Positions 10,254 through 19,393 of a DNA stretch of 64,000 bases are shown piece by piece. This DNA is from G965279335 sp965279285 (GTDB lineage: Bacteria > Pseudomonadota > Gammaproteobacteria > DSM-16500): positions 1,426,001 to 1,490,000 of the forward strand of contig OZ257148.1 in the NCBI GenBank assembly GCA_965279285.1, written 5' to 3'. Each line of letters starts with the position of its first letter. The stretch's first letter is position 1. The translations under genes and the position numbers were made by a program. Below the pieces are notes generated by a model. The model worked only from the letters and a program-made list of their open reading frames with translations. It did no database searches and was not told the origin of the DNA.

Positions 10254-10276
10254 GATATAAAATTTTACTCTATTTT

Positions 10277-10687
10277 CTAAGCCATTTTTTTCTGCTCAAC
10301 AAAATACTTCAAGTCTTCTGGATGTCGCACGAACATCTTTAGTAAGTTACTAACAGCTAGCAATGGTTTCGTTTCCCCCCGTTCGTACCTACTAAATCCA
10401 TTTTTACCACCACCAAATATTCTTCCTGCCTCTTCCTGTGATAACTTAAGAACATCTTTACGAATACGACGAATCTCTTCTGGGCGCAATAAACCATCAA
10501 CTTTTGATTTGAATTCATCAAAACCTTCTTCAGTTTTAGCGATGTCTTCGCCGTTTAAAATACCTTCTTCGCAAAAATCGCACCATAAACCAGGTTGTTC
10601 TAATGTTATAGATTTCCCCTTGTAGGTGTACATTTGTAGTTTTGCCTTTTGGCTTAAAATACCTTTACTACATGCATGGCATTTCAT
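10277..10687 (-). CDS. mqsA: MqsA-type antitoxin, orphan
   Basis: A 136-aa two-domain protein. The N-terminal zinc domain has Cys3-x2-Cys6 and Cys36-x2-Cys39. The C-terminal helix-turn-helix runs RKDVLKLSQEEAGRIFGGG and then NGFSRYERGE, which matches MqsA (YgiT). MqsA neutralises the MqsR RNase and represses transcription through its HTH. MqsR is normally encoded immediately upstream, but here the upstream DNA holds only a promoter-like region and a hairpin repeat, so the toxin is missing. The ribosome site AGGAG precedes the ATG. Retention with an operator-like palindrome suggests it persists as a stand-alone regulator. Confidence 0.9.
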   Translation of the reverse strand: MKCHACSKGILSQKAKLQMYTYKGKSITLEQPGLWCDFCEEGILNGEDIAKTEEGFDEFKSKVDGLLRPEEIRRIRKDVLKLSQEEAGRIFGGGKNGFSRYERGETKPLLAVSNLLKMFVRHPEDLKYFVEQKKMA

Positions 10688-10758
10688 TGGTTATTCTCCT
10701 TAAAGATAAGTCTTATAGTCCCCAGGTCGTATGTCATTACTCGTTTTTCCATGATTTA

Positions 10759-10777
10759 ATTATATCCTATTAGGTTA
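10759..10777 (-). promoter_or_regulatory. Candidate MqsA operator overlapping the mqsA -10 box
   Basis: On the minus strand the bases read TAACCTAATAGGATA (10763-10777), a near-perfect match to the known MqsA palindrome layout AACCT-N3-AGGTT. It runs straight into TATAAT (10759-10764), a consensus -10 box. Binding would block transcription, so mqsA is probably autorepressed. The -35 region is poorly conserved. Confidence 0.55.
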
Positions 10778-10847
10778 CTATTTTAATTTAAAAAATACCC
10801 TTTAAGGGTGATGTTGGTTGTTTTCAATCAACTTTAGTTATAATTCC

Positions 10848-11085
10848 GTAACTATTCAGCGGCAGGAGCTTGGTGGGCCATGCTTGGCGCACACTTAAAC
10901 CGCCGTATAGATGGTTTTTTTGGTTTAGCGGTTGATTGTGGTGTTGTAAATGGTTTGAACGGTGGACACGCTGCGCTTTGTCCACCCTACATTTTCTGTT
11001 AAGTTGACGCCTGTGAGCTAGAAGTGCGCTGGCATGACAAATGTAGCGCGGCGTGTCCATCAAACTCCAATCGCTGAGTAGTTAC
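10848..11085. repeat. Miniature repeat with GTAACTATTCAGCG termini
   Basis: The segment starts GTAACTATTCAGCG and ends with its near complement CGCTGAGTAGTTAC. It carries a diverged copy of the GGTGGGCACGCTGCG hairpin motif (here GGTGGACACGCTGCG near 10960). It fills most of the gap between mqsA and the operon end at 11142. The rest of that gap shows no gene. Confidence 0.6.
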
Positions 11086-11141
11086 ATAAGATTACTTTCA
11101 ATACTAAACCCACCATGGTACGTGGTTATTAGTTTAGTAGA

Positions 11142-12125
11142 TTACAGAGAAGAAACCACCACTTGACCTTTTACAATACGACTATCAAACACAAAAATAG
11201 CTAACCCTGGCAAATAAGCAATAATCCCAACAATTCGATAGGCTAAAAAAATAGTTGCATAAGTTGCAGTAACACCCGGATTCAAAAACATTAAAATATT
11301 TGCAAAAGCAGCTTCCCCGATACCAAATCCACCAGGCGTAATAGGAATGAGATTCACAATCTGGGTGATGGCTACCGCAAGAACATAATCTGAAAATGCA
11401 ATCGCTGGAAAATGCATCATTTTTGCAATCATCATGCAGGTTAATGCAATTAAAACCTGAATGCTTAGTGATGCAACTAAACATTTTAAAATAACTATTT
11501 TTGAATTTCGATACAAACGGATAGCTTCTAAAGCAGATAAAAGCGGCGCCAACCATTTTTTATGGGAAAATTTATTATCTAACCATGTGCTCAAGCCAAC
11601 ACGTTTAGGTAGAAAAATAAAGGCGAGAGATAAAACTAAAATTCCTATGCTAGCTAAAATGCAAAAATAAAGAAATGCATTGCTTTGGCTAATTATATTG
11701 AAATGATAAATAATCGCTAAGCAAGCAGCAACAAAAACGCCCATTAATCCCGTGATTCTATCAAATAAAATAGATAACATGACAGCGCTTTTTTGGTTGG
11801 GGATTTTTTTAAATAAAAAATAGCAACGAAAAAAATCACCGCCTACGCCACCAGGCAATAAATTATTAAATGCAATGCCGAGATAGGTGGGTATGATAGT
11901 GTTAGAAAAATTTAAAGGTAGGTTTTGCACTTTATTTAATTGATACCAACGCCAAGCACTCGTCATGACTACGCTGAAATAAATAAAAATCGTGGCAGTC
12001 AGCAGAGCAGGGGAATAGATTAATTCCTTTAATAAACTAAAATCTAATTTTGATGTATGGGCAAGAAACCACAATATCACCAAAGATAAAATAATTTTTA
12101 TCGCTGTTAACCTTGTTTTTTTCAT
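11142..12125 (-). CDS. Lysylphosphatidylglycerol synthase-like transmembrane (flippase-fold) protein
   Basis: A 327-aa polytopic inner-membrane protein with about seven to eight hydrophobic segments spread over its whole length. Blocks such as LPGGVGGDFFRCYFLF (about 90-105), DRITGL and ITPGGFGIGEAAFANI (about 263-278) are characteristic of the UPF0104/LPG_synthase_TM family, whose members include the MprF flippase domain and AglD-like proteins. It is the last gene of the polysaccharide operon, 6 bp after the preceding membrane gene, so a role in lipid-linked sugar handling is likely. The substrate is unknown. An AAGGA ribosome site precedes the ATG. Confidence 0.8.
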   Translation of the reverse strand: MKKTRLTAIKIILSLVILWFLAHTSKLDFSLLKELIYSPALLTATIFIYFSVVMTSAWRWYQLNKVQNLPLNFSNTIIPTYLGIAFNNLLPGGVGGDFFRCYFLFKKIPNQKSAVMLSILFDRITGLMGVFVAACLAIIYHFNIISQSNAFLYFCILASIGILVLSLAFIFLPKRVGLSTWLDNKFSHKKWLAPLLSALEAIRLYRNSKIVILKCLVASLSIQVLIALTCMMIAKMMHFPAIAFSDYVLAVAITQIVNLIPITPGGFGIGEAAFANILMFLNPGVTATYATIFLAYRIVGIIAYLPGLAIFVFDSRIVKGQVVVSSL

Positions 12126-12131
12126 GCAATA

Positions 12132-13844
12132 TTATCCTTTTCTTATCGATGCAAATAACTCTTTATAAAAATCGAAATGTTGATAAGGGGGTATCTCTCG
12201 CATATCAATACTGACAATTTTATGCTTATTTTCAGCATATTTTTGTAAGTTTGATTTTGAATCGCTGGTGCTATTTACAATTAAACTGCCTAAGGGTGTA
12301 TCTTTTACAATAATTTCATTCTCATTATAGATTACATTATTGTGCCCATGATTGTTGGGTAGGTAACCCATAGCCATTAAGCTATGGAAAATGACACCGA
12401 TCACTTGTTGTTGATATTGGCAATAACGCATGCCATATTCCAATGCGGTTGGCACATTCGCGCCATATTGATAACCATGCCCACTGTCGCAATCGCGCGC
12501 ATGGATAACCACTTGTTTGCCATTTTTAAGCTCTGGAATTACTTTATTAATTAATTGTTGTTGAACGTATGCAACATCATGTGCATGTGGCCCAACTATG
12601 CCATCGGCTGTCATGATGTTTGCATAAGAGACCCCAAATGCAGTGACGCTGATAAAAAATAATGAAACCAACGTTTGGCAAAAAAAAGCTGGATTACGAT
12701 GTAATTTTGCTGAAAATAAAGTTGCAAGCGTGTTAATGGACCAAAAAATAATGTACAACAAAATAGGCATGGTTGCTAAAGTATAGCGATAAGTAATAAC
12801 CACTTCAGACGTTGCAAAAATGGGAGAATATGCGAGAAAAAATACTGAAAATGCTATTACGAATGTCCAGCCGATATTTTTACAGATTGCTTTGACATTA
12901 TAGATTTTATTGCTGATATGAGCATAAAAAATGGCAAAGATAAATAATAAACAGATGTAATAAATGGGTGACTGTAACTCATGATGGATGCTGTCCCAAC
13001 ACCATAAATTAGCATGCCAAGCGAGTACATGAAAGATACTAAGTAATCGAGAAACGAGGTGGGTTGTTTCAATAACGGCAGGTCTTCCATAACTTACGTT
13101 AACATGAAATATTTTATGAAAAACAATAATAAATAAATAATAAAAGATCATCATGCCGATGGTGACGAGAGAAAATTTATAAAAAAATTCTTTGTTTTTA
13201 GGGTTATTAAGGCTAGTCATTAAGAGTGGGTTTAAATAACAAATAAATAATAAAACCCACGCATACATAGAGGAAAGTGGATATTGAAGTAAGCTAGCAA
13301 AGAAAAAGCCACAACCTAAGTAAAAATAGCGCTTTTTTTTCTGTTCATTTTTTTCAGTAAATGAATTATGCCAGTAAAATAGGCTGATAAAGGTTAATAA
13401 TAAGGCAGTAATAATAAGAAAGTAGTTTGCTGTCGCTGCAAAGACTTGATAAGCCGGAATAGTGAATGCCGATATTGCAAATGTTGCAGCTAAGGTTTTG
13501 TTCGTATTAAAGCGCAATTGCCAGAAGTAGAGGAGCACACCTAGTATGCTAATGGATAATAGGCTTAATAAGCGGATATAAACGGATAGGTGCATGTTGA
13601 TGGAGAGCAGGTCGGTTAAGTAAAATGACAGCATGCAGAGTGGTCTGACTAGCTGGAATACGGTATTGTAATAGAGGAAGCCAAAGTCGGACATGCGCAT
13701 GTTGGGCCAGATTTCCCACATCATGTCGTCTTGGCGTAGATAATTGTTGGATAGTATGACGGGGATTAGGGCTATGAAAAGGCTGGTGAATATTATGCAT
13801 GGTAGGGTTAGGTTTTGTTTGGGTGGGTGGTTTTTCGGTTTCAT
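12132..13844 (-). CDS. GT-C-like polytopic membrane glycosyltransferase
   Basis: A 570-aa membrane protein with roughly ten or more hydrophobic helices. An acidic RQDD motif (about residue 36-39) sits in the first periplasmic loop, just where GT-C fold glycosyltransferases (PMT/GtrII-type) carry their catalytic acidic residues. A soluble C-terminal tail of about 150 residues follows the last helix. By position in the O-antigen operon it probably transfers a sugar from a polyprenyl-phosphate donor in the periplasm. The family is assigned by topology and motif only. It is separated from the upstream gene by 161 bp of repeats. Confidence 0.65.
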   Translation of the reverse strand: MKPKNHPPKQNLTLPCIIFTSLFIALIPVILSNNYLRQDDMMWEIWPNMRMSDFGFLYYNTVFQLVRPLCMLSFYLTDLLSINMHLSVYIRLLSLLSISILGVLLYFWQLRFNTNKTLAATFAISAFTIPAYQVFAATANYFLIITALLLTFISLFYWHNSFTEKNEQKKKRYFYLGCGFFFASLLQYPLSSMYAWVLLFICYLNPLLMTSLNNPKNKEFFYKFSLVTIGMMIFYYLFIIVFHKIFHVNVSYGRPAVIETTHLVSRLLSIFHVLAWHANLWCWDSIHHELQSPIYYICLLFIFAIFYAHISNKIYNVKAICKNIGWTFVIAFSVFFLAYSPIFATSEVVITYRYTLATMPILLYIIFWSINTLATLFSAKLHRNPAFFCQTLVSLFFISVTAFGVSYANIMTADGIVGPHAHDVAYVQQQLINKVIPELKNGKQVVIHARDCDSGHGYQYGANVPTALEYGMRYCQYQQQVIGVIFHSLMAMGYLPNNHGHNNVIYNENEIIVKDTPLGSLIVNSTSDSKSNLQKYAENKHKIVSIDMREIPPYQHFDFYKELFASIRKG

Positions 13845-13888
13845 TTGTTTGGTTCCTTGGTTTGCTTGTCCTGAAATGTTTAATGAAC

Positions 13889-14005
13889 GGCGGGCACGCT
13901 TCGCTTTGCCCGCCCTACATATTTAATAATAGCGGGGACGTTGCGTTTTGCCCGTTTACATATTTAATAATGGCGGCGACGTTGCGCTTTGCCCATCCCG
14001 CATAT
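13889..14005. repeat. Three diverged tandem copies of the GC-rich hairpin motif
   Basis: Three consecutive units of about 40 bp share the pattern [GA]GCGGG-ACG-T-CG-TTTGCCC followed by ACATATTTAATAAT. They are relatives of the GGTGGGCACGCTGCG repeat found throughout the window. They lie between two genes of the minus-strand operon and may act as an intra-operon structure element. Confidence 0.6.
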
Positions 14006-16153
14006 TTAAATTATTTCAGTTTCATTCGTATCAGTAGTTTTTTGTTTTATCGCAGCTGACTGGGCTGTGATTAATTCAATTATTTTATTATTTAATATTT
14101 CATTTTCCAGACAAGTCGCTTCATAGAGTTGTTTTACGCGGTTGTACTCTTTTGTAAGTGGATTATTTTTTTTAAAAGGTCGTAATAAGAATCCAATCGT
14201 TTCTCTGATTATTTTTTTTGGTCTATTGTAGTAAGGTAGCGCCAGTCTAGCGTAATAAAAAAATAAATATTTAGCTTTTAAATAACGTAAAAACCCATGT
14301 ACTATATTCACTCTGCCTTCTTTTCCATCACCAAAATAAGAGTTAAATTGCAATTTTCGCCATTGATTAACTAAGGTTATTTGAATTCGACTTAAACGAT
14401 AACTCATTATTCGAATGGTTTTTTTAGTATCTTTATTCAAGAGATGAATTTGTTTTTTAGACGGATAGTCGATAATTGCAAAATTCTCTAATTGATTTTT
14501 AGCCGCAATAATATGGGCTTTAATACGAATAGCTCTTTTTCGTGCTTCTAATTGCATTCGGTAAGACTGGCAGATTTCCATGGCTTTAATATGGTCGCTG
14601 CCATGTTTCCAAGCTTTTTTAGCTTCTATGCCCATTGCGGGGACATCACCATGAAACTGAATGTCAATTATCGGGATATCACGTAAATAATTAGTATTTG
14701 AAAAAGCCCCTTCTTTAGCAAGATAAAAAGCAATTAGCTGTTGATAGCTGTCGGGGCCAAAGCAAGGATTCCAGTCACCACCGATATCAATCCATTTTTT
14801 AGTTGTGAAAGGAATGCAATCTTGTGCAAAGCTAGCTTCCCAGCGATCAAAATAATTCTTAAATTTATTGCGAGATGCTCGAAGTCGAAATAAATGGTCA
14901 GGGAAGAAGCCAACGTATTTTTTTAAGATACTGTCCCAGCCTGGGGTGGCAAATAACATTTCATCACTGATGTTCAGCAAGAAATAAGCTTGTGGATCAG
15001 TTATTTCTAAAAGCTTATTAATGGGCTTCCATAAATCACAAAAAGATTTGGGTTGAGGTGTCTTTATGTATTTAAGCGTAAATTTTCGCTCAGCCATTTC
15101 TTTGGTAAGCAATGTTTCCATATTGGCGTCATTGTCATCAATATTAACGAGCACTTCAATTTGAGTGGGGTCATTTGCTGTTTCTTCTATATTATCGAAA
15201 TAGGCTGACAGCTGTCTGGGTCGATTAGAATTTAGTTGGATTGAAATAAGTTTTGAATAACAAGCATTATTACCGTTATTAGCTGAAAATTGCTTGTAAT
15301 CTAAAGCAGCATAAAAAGTACCTAAAGGATTGTCAATGTGAGGATAATAAATCGTATGTAATCGTTCTTGAGTATAAAGTGCTAGTAAATCAATTCGCCA
15401 TGGTTCCCAGCGGGATTTCGAGAAGGTTTCAATGATAGCGGTAGCATCAGTCAGTTTATTTTCTATTTCATTTTGGTATTGCTCACTAAATATGATGGAT
15501 GATGAAGCGAGACGATTTATAAATTGATTGAAATACTCAGCATGTTGCATTAACTTTTCAAAGTTAAAGGTTTTACATGGAGTTGGCAAATCAGCTGTGT
15601 CATAAGCGATGACTTTTGCTAAAGCGATAAGGAAGAGTTTATTCTTCGCGCTAGTTAGATCAATTTTTTTGATTTTAGCTGTATTTAATATGTGAGCATA
15701 AAAATAATTAAAACGATAAAGCGAAAATAATTCGTGATTATTCGTTTGTAGCGTTACTAAAGCTTGTTCAATATAATGGTAAGCGCTTTCTGCTGTTTTA
15801 AAGTGATTAATCCAGCTATCCAGTAAAAAATTAATCCGCAGGTTTGGCGCCATAGCGATATTAACATGGGTATACGGATGTTTTGATTTTTCAGTTAAGC
15901 TTTTATGTTGTAACTCAAAAGCTGGGAATCGTTGAATATTGCCGCATAATTTATTCGGTGTTTGTGAGTCAAACTCTATTATTTTGTCAATGGTTGTCTG
16001 ACAGATGCTTTTTTCAATCGGTGTATGATTATGTAAAAAAGGATCGTTAAAAGATAAATTACAAGCAATATCGGGATGAGTATTAATCAATGAGGCGAGT
16101 AAAGATCCCGAAATATTGTCATATGTCGTAATAAAAAAGAATTTATTGTCCAT
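14006..16153 (-). CDS. Large putative transferase with sulfotransferase-like N-terminus and glycosyltransferase-like C-half
   Basis: A 715-aa soluble protein. The first 30 residues (FFITTYDNISGSLLASLINTHPDI split over 6-29) resemble the P-loop region of sulfotransferases, with Ser/Gly at the phosphosulfate-binding loop. From about residue 290 a second domain contains a Rossmann-like strand EVLVNIDDND and an ISDEML segment, suggesting a GT-A-like nucleotide-sugar fold. The final 50 residues look coiled-coil. It lies in the polysaccharide operon between a methyltransferase and a membrane glycosyltransferase, 26 bp after the former, with an AAGGA ribosome site. A two-domain sugar-modifying enzyme is plausible, but neither activity is secure. 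Confidence 0.5.
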   Translation of the reverse strand: MDNKFFFITTYDNISGSLLASLINTHPDIACNLSFNDPFLHNHTPIEKSICQTTIDKIIEFDSQTPNKLCGNIQRFPAFELQHKSLTEKSKHPYTHVNIAMAPNLRINFLLDSWINHFKTAESAYHYIEQALVTLQTNNHELFSLYRFNYFYAHILNTAKIKKIDLTSAKNKLFLIALAKVIAYDTADLPTPCKTFNFEKLMQHAEYFNQFINRLASSSIIFSEQYQNEIENKLTDATAIIETFSKSRWEPWRIDLLALYTQERLHTIYYPHIDNPLGTFYAALDYKQFSANNGNNACYSKLISIQLNSNRPRQLSAYFDNIEETANDPTQIEVLVNIDDNDANMETLLTKEMAERKFTLKYIKTPQPKSFCDLWKPINKLLEITDPQAYFLLNISDEMLFATPGWDSILKKYVGFFPDHLFRLRASRNKFKNYFDRWEASFAQDCIPFTTKKWIDIGGDWNPCFGPDSYQQLIAFYLAKEGAFSNTNYLRDIPIIDIQFHGDVPAMGIEAKKAWKHGSDHIKAMEICQSYRMQLEARKRAIRIKAHIIAAKNQLENFAIIDYPSKKQIHLLNKDTKKTIRIMSYRLSRIQITLVNQWRKLQFNSYFGDGKEGRVNIVHGFLRYLKAKYLFFYYARLALPYYNRPKKIIRETIGFLLRPFKKNNPLTKEYNRVKQLYEATCLENEILNNKIIELITAQSAAIKQKTTDTNETEII

Positions 16154-16179
16154 TTCTCAAAGTCCTTTTGAGGTTTAAA

Positions 16180-17016
16180 TTACGCAATCACGATATCCTT
16201 TAAATGATCTTCTGCTTTTTTAATCGCATTTTCAGGGAAATGCTCAGGATAATGTATAGGCATATCTTTTAATGAAACTTTAACCCATGTATTCCCTTGT
16301 TTTTGCATGGCCCAAAATCCGCCCCAGACAGATACTTCGCCAAAAATTTCTGCTACTGCCAGTGTTACACCAGGATGGTAGTTACGATTTGTGTTTGGAT
16401 CTTTAATGAAATCATCTTCTGCATGTTTGATCGTATTTTCTTTATTAACTTGCGATAGCTGTAGGTTTAGATCATCACCACAAATAATTCCACCGTCTTT
16501 TACTAAAGCGAGAGAGTTTTTAATATCTTTTAGAACAGGGGTATAAGCATGATCAGCATCAATAAAAATAATATCAAATGTATTTTCACGTAATAAAGGT
16601 AAAATATTATCACTTTTGCCACGCAAGTGTTGAGCAGTCATGGTTTTAGGTAAAGTGTTAATGTTGTGAGAAAAAAGTTGATACGCCGCTTCACTACTTA
16701 AAGCATTTTCCATAATTTGATAAACATTATCTTGGTGTGTTTCTCGATTAAAAAACGGTTTCCATGCATCAACACAGGTAATAGTACCTTGTGCATTATT
16801 ATGGATGGTTAAACCTTGTGCCCAAGATAAAGCAGAAGCACCAACCCAAGAACCTATTTCTAAGATTTGTAAATTAGCATTTTTTTTCTGTTTGGTGAGA
16901 TGCCATACCGTTGCCATCATAAAAATATGTCTTACTGGTGCGCTGAGAATAGCATAGTCAACATTAAATATAGGTTTAGTGCCAGCAATAAAGTTAAGAA
17001 TAGGTTGTGTGCTCAT
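16180..17016 (-). CDS. Class I SAM-dependent methyltransferase
   Basis: A 278-aa methyltransferase. The SAM-binding motif I is LQILEIGSWVGASAL, followed by an acidic strand TCVDAW and the post-motif FDIIFIDADHAY, the pattern of Methyltransf_24-type O-methyltransferases. I chose the ATG at 17016 because AAAGGA lies just upstream. An earlier start at 17163 would overlap the preceding dioxygenase by 131 bp and adds a non-homologous leader. It probably methylates a sugar or a precursor made by this operon; the acceptor is unknown. Confidence 0.85.
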   Translation of the reverse strand: MSTQPILNFIAGTKPIFNVDYAILSAPVRHIFMMATVWHLTKQKKNANLQILEIGSWVGASALSWAQGLTIHNNAQGTITCVDAWKPFFNRETHQDNVYQIMENALSSEAAYQLFSHNINTLPKTMTAQHLRGKSDNILPLLRENTFDIIFIDADHAYTPVLKDIKNSLALVKDGGIICGDDLNLQLSQVNKENTIKHAEDDFIKDPNTNRNYHPGVTLAVAEIFGEVSVWGGFWAMQKQGNTWVKVSLKDMPIHYPEHFPENAIKKAEDHLKDIVIA

Positions 17017-17032
17017 TAAGTTAAGTCCTTTA

Positions 17033-17920
17033 TTATAAATAATAGTCTGAATTATTTTCGTGGTAGCAATGTCCTGGTGCAAAAAGTATTTTTCGTCTGC
17101 CAGAGCCTTGGTATTCAATTTCCATTGTTTGATATTGTGACAGAGGTAGAATACGAATATCAATTGATGCGCGAGTGTGAGTTTTTAATGGTTCGCCAGT
17201 ATGTATACAGCGGGAATCAAAAAATATCATGTTGCCAAATTCGGTTGTTACTGCGGCTGAATGAGCATCACATTCGTTGGAAAAAAGTTTGTCATTAATT
17301 GATTTATCAATGAAGTCATTAAAATCATAATCAAATTTTTGTAAGGTATTCGTGGAGTTTAAGAAAGACATTGCTCTAAAGCCATGGCCTGTTAATACTT
17401 CGGTTAATGGTAGCCAAATATTAAATTCTTCGGGTGGATGGCCGTAACCAATATCGGTATGATAACGTGGATAGTGATTATTGTTTTTTCCATTCGGGCA
17501 GTGAATCCGTATAGTCGGTGTAGCTTGAAACCAAAACGGTTCTTTAACAATGTTTTCGCGTATATAGCGGATAAATTCATAATATACAGCGATAAATGTT
17601 GGATCCGTTTCGTAAAAATAGGTGCTTAATTTATTCACGCCATCATTAAAGTTATATTCTTTTAGTTCGTCTGTGATATGTTCATGTAAATTTTCTAATT
17701 TAACCGGCGTAGAAATAATTTTTTTATCAATTAATAAGCGTTCTAAGTTTTCGCGTAATTTAAGTGAAATTTCGCGACAGTTAAATTCAACTTGATGTTG
17801 ATTAAATAAATGATAAAAGTAACTTTCTTTAGCATAAGTTGCTTGGGTCAACTCTTTTTTGGCCTTTGGGCTCAGATTATTTAAATTGATACGTGGCTTG
17901 CTTAATAAATCGATGCTCAT
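17033..17920 (-). CDS. Putative Fe(II)/2-oxoglutarate dioxygenase (phytanoyl-CoA hydroxylase-like)
   Basis: A 295-aa protein with an iron facial triad: HTD in YHTDIGYG (about residue 155) and the distal His in SRCIHTGEP (about 240), followed by an Arg in TRASIDIRI that would bind 2-oxoglutarate. This is the layout of PhyH-type and StrG-like hydroxylases. It overlaps the upstream dioxygenase gene by 4 bp (ATGA), so the two are translationally coupled and probably act in one pathway, for instance oxidation of a sugar or acyl substituent. The substrate is not predictable. Confidence 0.75.
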   Translation of the reverse strand: MSIDLLSKPRINLNNLSPKAKKELTQATYAKESYFYHLFNQHQVEFNCREISLKLRENLERLLIDKKIISTPVKLENLHEHITDELKEYNFNDGVNKLSTYFYETDPTFIAVYYEFIRYIRENIVKEPFWFQATPTIRIHCPNGKNNNHYPRYHTDIGYGHPPEEFNIWLPLTEVLTGHGFRAMSFLNSTNTLQKFDYDFNDFIDKSINDKLFSNECDAHSAAVTTEFGNMIFFDSRCIHTGEPLKTHTRASIDIRILPLSQYQTMEIEYQGSGRRKILFAPGHCYHENNSDYYL

Positions 17921-18633
17921 AGTTCAACAGCCTCTCTTTGAGCGTAATTTCCTGCTCTAAATGGTTCGCCTGCACGAATATAGGTGTTTAACAGCACATG
18001 TCGCCATTCATTTGTTTGGTTGGCGTTTGAGCCGTGAACTAAGTGACCATGAATAAACAATGCAGCGCCTTTAGGAACAACTGCATTTAGTATTTTATAT
18101 TGTTCAGGGACGATCGTTTCTTCATTATTTGCATTCGGGTCTTGTGAGCTATCTTTATCAAGATTAAGTTTTCGTACGGGTAGCAATCCTTCTTTGTGAG
18201 TCCCTGGATAAACGATTAAGCCACCTTTTTCAAAATAAGTGTCACATAAGGCTATCCATGCGGAAGCAAAAGCCCCTATGGGTGCTTGAACAAAAAAATT
18301 ATCTTGATGCAAGGAAAATCCTCGTGTGCCAGGTTTGCAATAAAATAATTCTGTTTGCAGACCCATGGATTTCCCATTAATTAATTGATCCATGATGTTT
18401 TTAATGCTGGGCTGACGCATCGCTTGTAGATATAGATCATTCACTCGGTGTGGCATCATTTGTGGGCGAAATGTGTTATTGACAGCATTTTCTAGGTGTT
18501 TTGATGCTTCTATTAAAGCATCACATTCTGAAGAGGTAAAAATATTTTCTTCAATATGAAATCCTAGCTCGTGATAAGTTTTTAATGCTTGCTCAGCATT
18601 TGTGGTAAAACTGAGTTTTTCTTTTGTTAACAT
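17917..18633 (-). CDS. Phytanoyl-CoA dioxygenase family hydroxylase
   Basis: A 238-aa PhyH-family enzyme. It has the HxD iron motif in FSLHQDNFF (about residue 110), then GGLIVYPGTHKEG, the distal His in FIHGHLVHGS and an Arg in EWRHVLLNTYIRAG, all in the expected order. These enzymes hydroxylate small molecules using Fe(II), O2 and 2-oxoglutarate. The length is normal. It is coupled by ATGA overlap to a second dioxygenase and lies 27 bp after a GT2 glycosyltransferase in the surface-polysaccharide operon, so a modified sugar is the likely target. Confidence 0.85.
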   Translation of the reverse strand: MLTKEKLSFTTNAEQALKTYHELGFHIEENIFTSSECDALIEASKHLENAVNNTFRPQMMPHRVNDLYLQAMRQPSIKNIMDQLINGKSMGLQTELFYCKPGTRGFSLHQDNFFVQAPIGAFASAWIALCDTYFEKGGLIVYPGTHKEGLLPVRKLNLDKDSSQDPNANNEETIVPEQYKILNAVVPKGAALFIHGHLVHGSNANQTNEWRHVLLNTYIRAGEPFRAGNYAQREAVEL

Positions 18634-18660
18634 ATTTTTCTCCCGCCACTCTGCAGCTAT

Positions 18661-19371
18661 TTAAACGGTAATTTTTTTAAAAGCATCAAAAAATACTTGG
18701 TATAAAAAGGCGAGTCCCCAACGGATAATCTGTAGTTTTCTTTCGCCAGCAATTCGTTTTGGTTCATCACCAGGAATTTCTTTAATTTTTAGTTTTGCTC
18801 TTGCTGCACGCATCGAAAGCAGTGGTTCTACGCTGACGCGAGTAAAAAATAATTTTTCTGGAATAACAAAAGCTTTGTGATCAGTGAGTTGTAAATCATG
18901 AAACAGGCTTTTTTTGTAGCCACGGTAAATCACCATGGCATCAGTATATTTTCCACCGTGTATTACATTAATTAAGATGGTAAACATCCAGTTACCAAAG
19001 CGTGTAATGACACTATCGTCTTCACTTTTTGCATTACCTAAATAGCGGGATACAATCACCATATCCCATCCATCTTTTAATTCATTGACTAATTGCGGTA
19101 AAATTTCTGGTACTGAATTTCCATCAGGAGAAAATGTTATCATGACATCACCACGAATATGGGGTAATGCTTCTAAATAAGCTTGACGTAAGCCACGTTC
19201 TTTTTGTACATAGACTTCATAGCCTTGTTGTTTGCACCAATCAACTGTGCCATCTGTTGAGCCGCCATCGATAACCAACACTTGATCAAATAAAGTGACG
19301 TCAACATGCGGCATTACGACTTTAATGCTGTCGATTTCGTTGAGGGTCATTACGCATAATGTTGTTTTCAT
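18661..19371 (-). CDS. GT2-family glycosyltransferase
   Basis: A 236-aa cytoplasmic GT-A glycosyltransferase. The opening strand LCVMTLNE, the VLVIDGGSTDGT nucleotide-binding block and an SPDGNS motif at the usual acidic metal-binding position are characteristic of dolichol-phosphate-mannose synthase-like GT2 enzymes. One C-terminal hydrophobic stretch is short and may associate with the membrane. The ATG at 19371 has AAGGAAG just upstream and is preferred over an in-frame start at 19428 that would run into the previous gene. It probably makes a polyprenyl-phosphate sugar or extends the O-unit. Confidence 0.82.
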   Translation of the reverse strand: MKTTLCVMTLNEIDSIKVVMPHVDVTLFDQVLVIDGGSTDGTVDWCKQQGYEVYVQKERGLRQAYLEALPHIRGDVMITFSPDGNSVPEILPQLVNELKDGWDMVIVSRYLGNAKSEDDSVITRFGNWMFTILINVIHGGKYTDAMVIYRGYKKSLFHDLQLTDHKAFVIPEKLFFTRVSVEPLLSMRAARAKLKIKEIPGDEPKRIAGERKLQIIRWGLAFLYQVFFDAFKKITV

Positions 19372-19393
19372 ATAACTTCCTTTTATTAAAATG

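Noticed and set aside
8924..10262. Target-site duplication around the IS256-family element
   Set aside because: The 8-9 bp on each side do not match, so none is claimed.
10824..11063. 79-codon minus-strand frame upstream of mqsA, considered as the missing mqsR toxin
   Set aside because: Its sequence is translated hairpin repeat (HRRQLNRKCRVDKAQRVHRS) with no MqsR features.
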